A stretch of DNA of 64,000 nucleotides. Source: Gigaspora margarita (taxonomy: Eukaryota > Glomeromycota > Glomeromycetes > Diversisporales > Gigasporaceae). The notes beneath the pieces are model-generated. The model was not told the DNA's origin, ran no database searches, and saw only the letters and a program-made list of their open reading frames with translations. The stretch covers positions 131,885 through 195,884 of the forward strand of contig WTPW01000926.1 in the NCBI GenBank assembly GCA_009809945.1, in the 5' to 3' direction. Positions 60,356 to 64,000 of the stretch are shown one piece after another; position 1 is the first letter of the stretch; each line of letters opens with the position of its first letter. Both the position numbers and the translations under genes were made by a program.

Positions 60356-63300
60356 CTATATAATGATCATGGGGTTCCATGTTTGATAGGTATAGTACTT
60401 TTTTAGTAAATAGGTATTGATTGGTATTTCTAAGATCTGTCTATCCATGGTACGAAGCTTGTAAACATCTTGTGCCACTTTACTATAGATAAAATAGGGT
60501 CCTTTCCATTTCAGTAATAATTTGCCTGTGAAATGTTTATCTCTTGCAGCATCATAATACAATACTTGTTCTTCATTTTTAAATAGGCATTTAACTTTCT
60601 TGAGCTTTCTATCCCAGTAAAACTTCTGGCATTGTTGAGATTTCTCAACATTCTTCTTTGCTTGGGCCCGATTGGCAGGTAAATCTTCTATAAGGGAGCA
60701 TAATCTTGTTAAAGATTTTCTTCTGAATTTTCTTGTAAGCCAAAAATAGGCAATTTCAGCTCTCTGCTATAGGCAAGTAAGAAGGGTATGAACTTGGTAG
60801 TTGCATACTTAGAACTTCTATAAGAGAACAGGACAGAAGGTATCAATTTATTTTATTCTGTATTGTCATTAGCTAATTTGGCTAAGGATTCACACAATGT
60901 TCTATTAAAACATTCTACTAATTTATTTGTTTGTGGATAATAGGGAGTAGTTAACAAATATTTAATTTGGAATTTTTGTATTAAGCCTTCAATGAGCAAA
61001 TTATTAAAATGTGTTCCATGATCAGAAAGTATAGAATTAGAACATCCATGTCTACAAATGATGACTTCATAGATAAAATCAGCAGCTTGTTGAGCAGTGG
61101 CATTTGGTACTGCTTTAGCTTTAGAGTATTTGGTCATATAATCTATAGCAACAATTATATATTTATTTCCTTGGGCAGTAGAAGGGAGAGGTCCAACAAA
61201 ATCAATTCTAATTTTGTCAAAGGGTGCTTCTACTTTGATAGGGTAGAGAGGGCCATGTTGTTGATATTTTTCTCTTTTTTGACAACTATCACAGGTCTTC
61301 ATATAGTTGCGAATATGTTCATACATTTGAGGCCAATAGTATCGACTTTTGATTTTGTCAAACATTTTGTCAGTTCCAAAATGTGCTCCAAGGAGATGGT
61401 TGTGCATGAGGTACAATACGGCTTAAACCTCATATTTTTGAATTACTTTTAGTAGGTCTTGGTTTTGATTTGTTTTCTTTTGTAAAATTGGTTGTTTTTA
61501 ATACAAAAATACTGACTTTTTCTTTGTAATTGTTCTTTTTGGGTCTTTGTAAATTGGGAGGGGTAGGTGGCAGTTTCTAGAAATATTTTAATGTTTTGAT
61601 AATATTCAGGGTTCATTTTAAAAATAGGATGCTAGGATACTGACTACCTAGACCAGATTGAGCTTATTGTCAGGTTTAAAAAAAAAATTATGATCTAATA
61701 ATAAAAGGTAGGGTTAGGTGTAGTCCACTAAACAAAGTTACAAAGGTAATTAGAGGAAAAATTGTTATGTTTATCTAAAAGTTGGAGAGAGGGTGTTTCT
61801 AATAAAGGTAACCACCACAGTAAGTCTATTAGAGTATAAGTAGGATGAACAATTTGGTAATTGATTTGAATATTGGTAATATTTTGTTGAATAACTATAG
61901 GGTCAGATTGTTGTTCACACAAAGGTTCCAAGGGTAAAGAGTCATAGGAGTAGGGTTCAGGTAAGTTTGGAATTTTATCACCCTTATAACCATCAGGTGT
62001 ACTCCAATAGCATTGTTCTATTTCCTTAATAGGAAATCGTTTAATTGTTACCCAGAGTTGAAGTTCAATATAGCAAGTAGGACACTCATTACAAGGGCTA
62101 TACAGTTTATTTCCACACCAACATTGGGCACAGGGACCTTTCCAATCTTTAGTAAGGCCTTTTCTTTTGTTTTTTGTTTGAAATCTTTTGCTAATATGTT
62201 CAATATAATACCGGGTACAAAATTGGTTATCATATTGTATTCTTTTAGCTAAGAAGATCATTTGCTCATGTGATCGAATGCTATCAAGGAGGGTTGAAGA
62301 TAGGTCATCATATAGGGTCTATTTAACAATTGCTAGGTCCTGTACTGTTTTAGCACCTTTTTGGGTTTCAGGTTCTTGTTCTTCTGGTTCTAGACAATTT
62401 TGTTTCTTTTCTTGATCATATTCTAATCTCCATTTTTAGCTCCTTTATGTTTCTCAAATTCACTGGTATAATCTGCTAAAAGGGTTTTCATCATCTGGTT
62501 GAAGTTTAGATTACCCTATTGATTGAAGAAAGTAATAACATCTGACTCATATTCTTCATATTTGCAAAGAAGTTCTTCTTCTTCATAGGTTAGGGCATAG
62601 ATCATTGGGTATTCTTCTGCTTTTGGGAGTGATTCAAAATCATCCCAAAGATTGCTTAAATAAAAGTCTTCAAGGGTAGGTAAACTTCATCTTCATCAAG
62701 TTCTTCAATATCTCCAAGGTAGAAGACTTCTTCTTTCTTAGCCATTGGAATAGTAATGGGTCTTTCTGCAAGAAATGCATCGAAAGCTTCTTGCTTTGTA
62801 GGGAGATCAAACATGTTTACTTCTTGCTCTTCTTCTGACAATTCCTCTGGTTCATACATTTTTGACAGGGAATCTGCATTGTTATGTTTTCTTCCTGCTC
62901 ATGGATTATAGTAAAATTATATGGTTCTAGATGCATAATCCATCTGGTTCTTTTTTCTACCAGTTTAGTAGTTCTAAGCCATTTTAAGGCTGCATGGTCA
63001 GTAATGAGGTAGAAGTGGTTTCCTCTTAAATATTGATGGAAGTGTTCAATGGCCCACACTACAGCTAAGCATTCTAATTCTGTAGCAGAATAATTTTGTT
63101 CAGCTTTTGATAGGCTTCTGCTGGCATATACGATGACATATTTTCTTTTATTTTTATCAATTTAAGCTAGTACAGCTCCTAGACCAGATTGCAAAGCATT
63201 AGTATGCATATAGAAGGGCTGGTTAAAGTTAGGATATTGCAAAATTGGTGCAGAGACAAGATGGTTCTTCAAGGTTTGAAAAGCTTTTTCTTGTTCATAA

Positions 63301-64000
63301 CTCCAATGATAGAGTTGTTCCTTTTGTAATAAGAGATTAAGAGGTTTGGCAATTTTGAAAAATTCTTTGATAAACTTCTTGTAATAAGAAGCAAGTCCCA
63401 GGAATCCTTTAATTTGTCTAACAGTGGTAGGTGTAGAGAAGTTTTTCACTTTAGCAATCTTTTCTTCATCAGGTTTTATTCCATCTTTTCCTACAATATG
63501 TTCTAAAAATTTAATTTCATTTAAAAAGAAAAAACACTTTTCTGTGTTTAGCTTTAGGTTAGCTTCTTCTAAAGTGTTAAATACAGTTTGAAGATGTTGA
63601 CAATGTTCTTCAAATGTTCTAGAATAAATAGTGATATCGTCCAAATACACTACTACAAACTTGTTGATAAATGGGTGAAGAATCTTGTTCATTAATCTTT
63701 GGAAGGTGGCAGGGGCATTGCATAGTCCAAAGAGCATCATATTGAACTCTTTCATTCCTTGCCTAGTGATAAAAGCAGTTTTCTTTTTATCCTTTTCATT
63801 TACAGCAACTTGCCAATATCTACTAGCTAGATCTAGACTAGTGACCCATTGGGCTCCTTCAAAGACAGATAGGATTTCATTAATGTCAGGTAGAGGGTAG
63901 ACATCCTTTTCTGTAACTGCATTTAACTTGCGGTAGTCAATATAAAGTCTCTTTTTTTAATTCTTTTTAGGTACAATAACTACAGGAGAAGATCATGGGC
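60356..64000 (-). mobile_element. Ty3/gypsy-type LTR retroelement fossil, partial
   Basis: Runs off the right window edge. Parts in order on the minus strand: reverse transcriptase (63162 to beyond 63755, YLDD motif), RNase H region (about 62817-63160), a spacer with an acidic stretch and a Cys-rich zinc-ribbon-like segment (about 61728-62860), integrase with an H2C2-type finger and catalytic core (60853-61416), and a C-terminal GPY/F-like module (60356-60562, KWKGPYFIY). RT before integrase is the Ty3/Metaviridae order. The copy is broken in several places, roughly six to ten. No LTR could be found on the left side and the other end is outside. Motifs are still easy to read, so it is moderately old at most. 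Confidence 0.9.

Noticed and set aside
61009-61452. 147-residue plus-strand protein
   Set aside because: Antisense of the integrase part of the Ty3 fossil.

Overview
The window looks like repeat-dominated nuclear DNA of an arbuscular mycorrhizal fungus (Glomeromycotina, probably Rhizophagus or a close relative). This rests on extreme AT richness, short GT-AG introns, a BTB-BACK-TLDc gene, a Sel1-repeat pseudogene, a tnp2-type CACTA transposon, a Ty3-type retroelement and many short inverted-repeat elements. The species call is an inference from gene content; no search was run.

Only two apparently intact host genes are present in 64 kb: a BTB/BACK/TLDc protein (23254-24878, minus, one 77-bp intron) and a linker histone H1 (27752-28315, plus, intronless). 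Around them lie a decayed Sel1-repeat pseudogene (29.9-30.5 kb) and a coiled-coil gene fragment (36.3 kb).

Layout. 0-2 kb: degenerate ~109-bp satellite. 2.0-5.6 kb: a 3550-bp inverted-repeat element with an 8-bp target duplication and ends made of 8-bp repeats. 7.9-15.1 kb: a 7.2-kb CACTA-like transposon carrying a damaged tnp2 transposase gene and a divergent accessory gene. 15.1-16.9 kb: satellite, then two opposed mariner-type MITEs. 17.5-22 kb: simple repeats and small inverted-repeat elements. 22.06-22.7 kb: satellite again, preceded by a paralogue of the CACTA left flank. 23-30.5 kb: the host-gene island. 31-42 kb: densely packed and nested TIR elements, a tRNA-derived repeat and a 0.66-kb palindrome. 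42-51 kb: satellite blocks interrupted by low-complexity DNA, an assembly gap and more TIR elements. 51.8-57.5 kb: a decayed copy of a probable DDE-type gene, interrupted by MITEs. 58-60 kb: TIR elements. 60-64 kb: a broken Ty3/gypsy fossil running off the right edge.

The main novelty is modularity. At least four TIR elements with unrelated ends share an internal core (TTAGGG-like run, then a fixed order of short blocks), and several other elements share a second module, a hairpin centred on a TCTC/GAGA turn between GGTCCAA-like and ACTGG-like flanks. Most of these elements sit between TA dinucleotides, which suggests one mobilising machinery (Tc1/mariner-like) acting on families that exchange internal modules.
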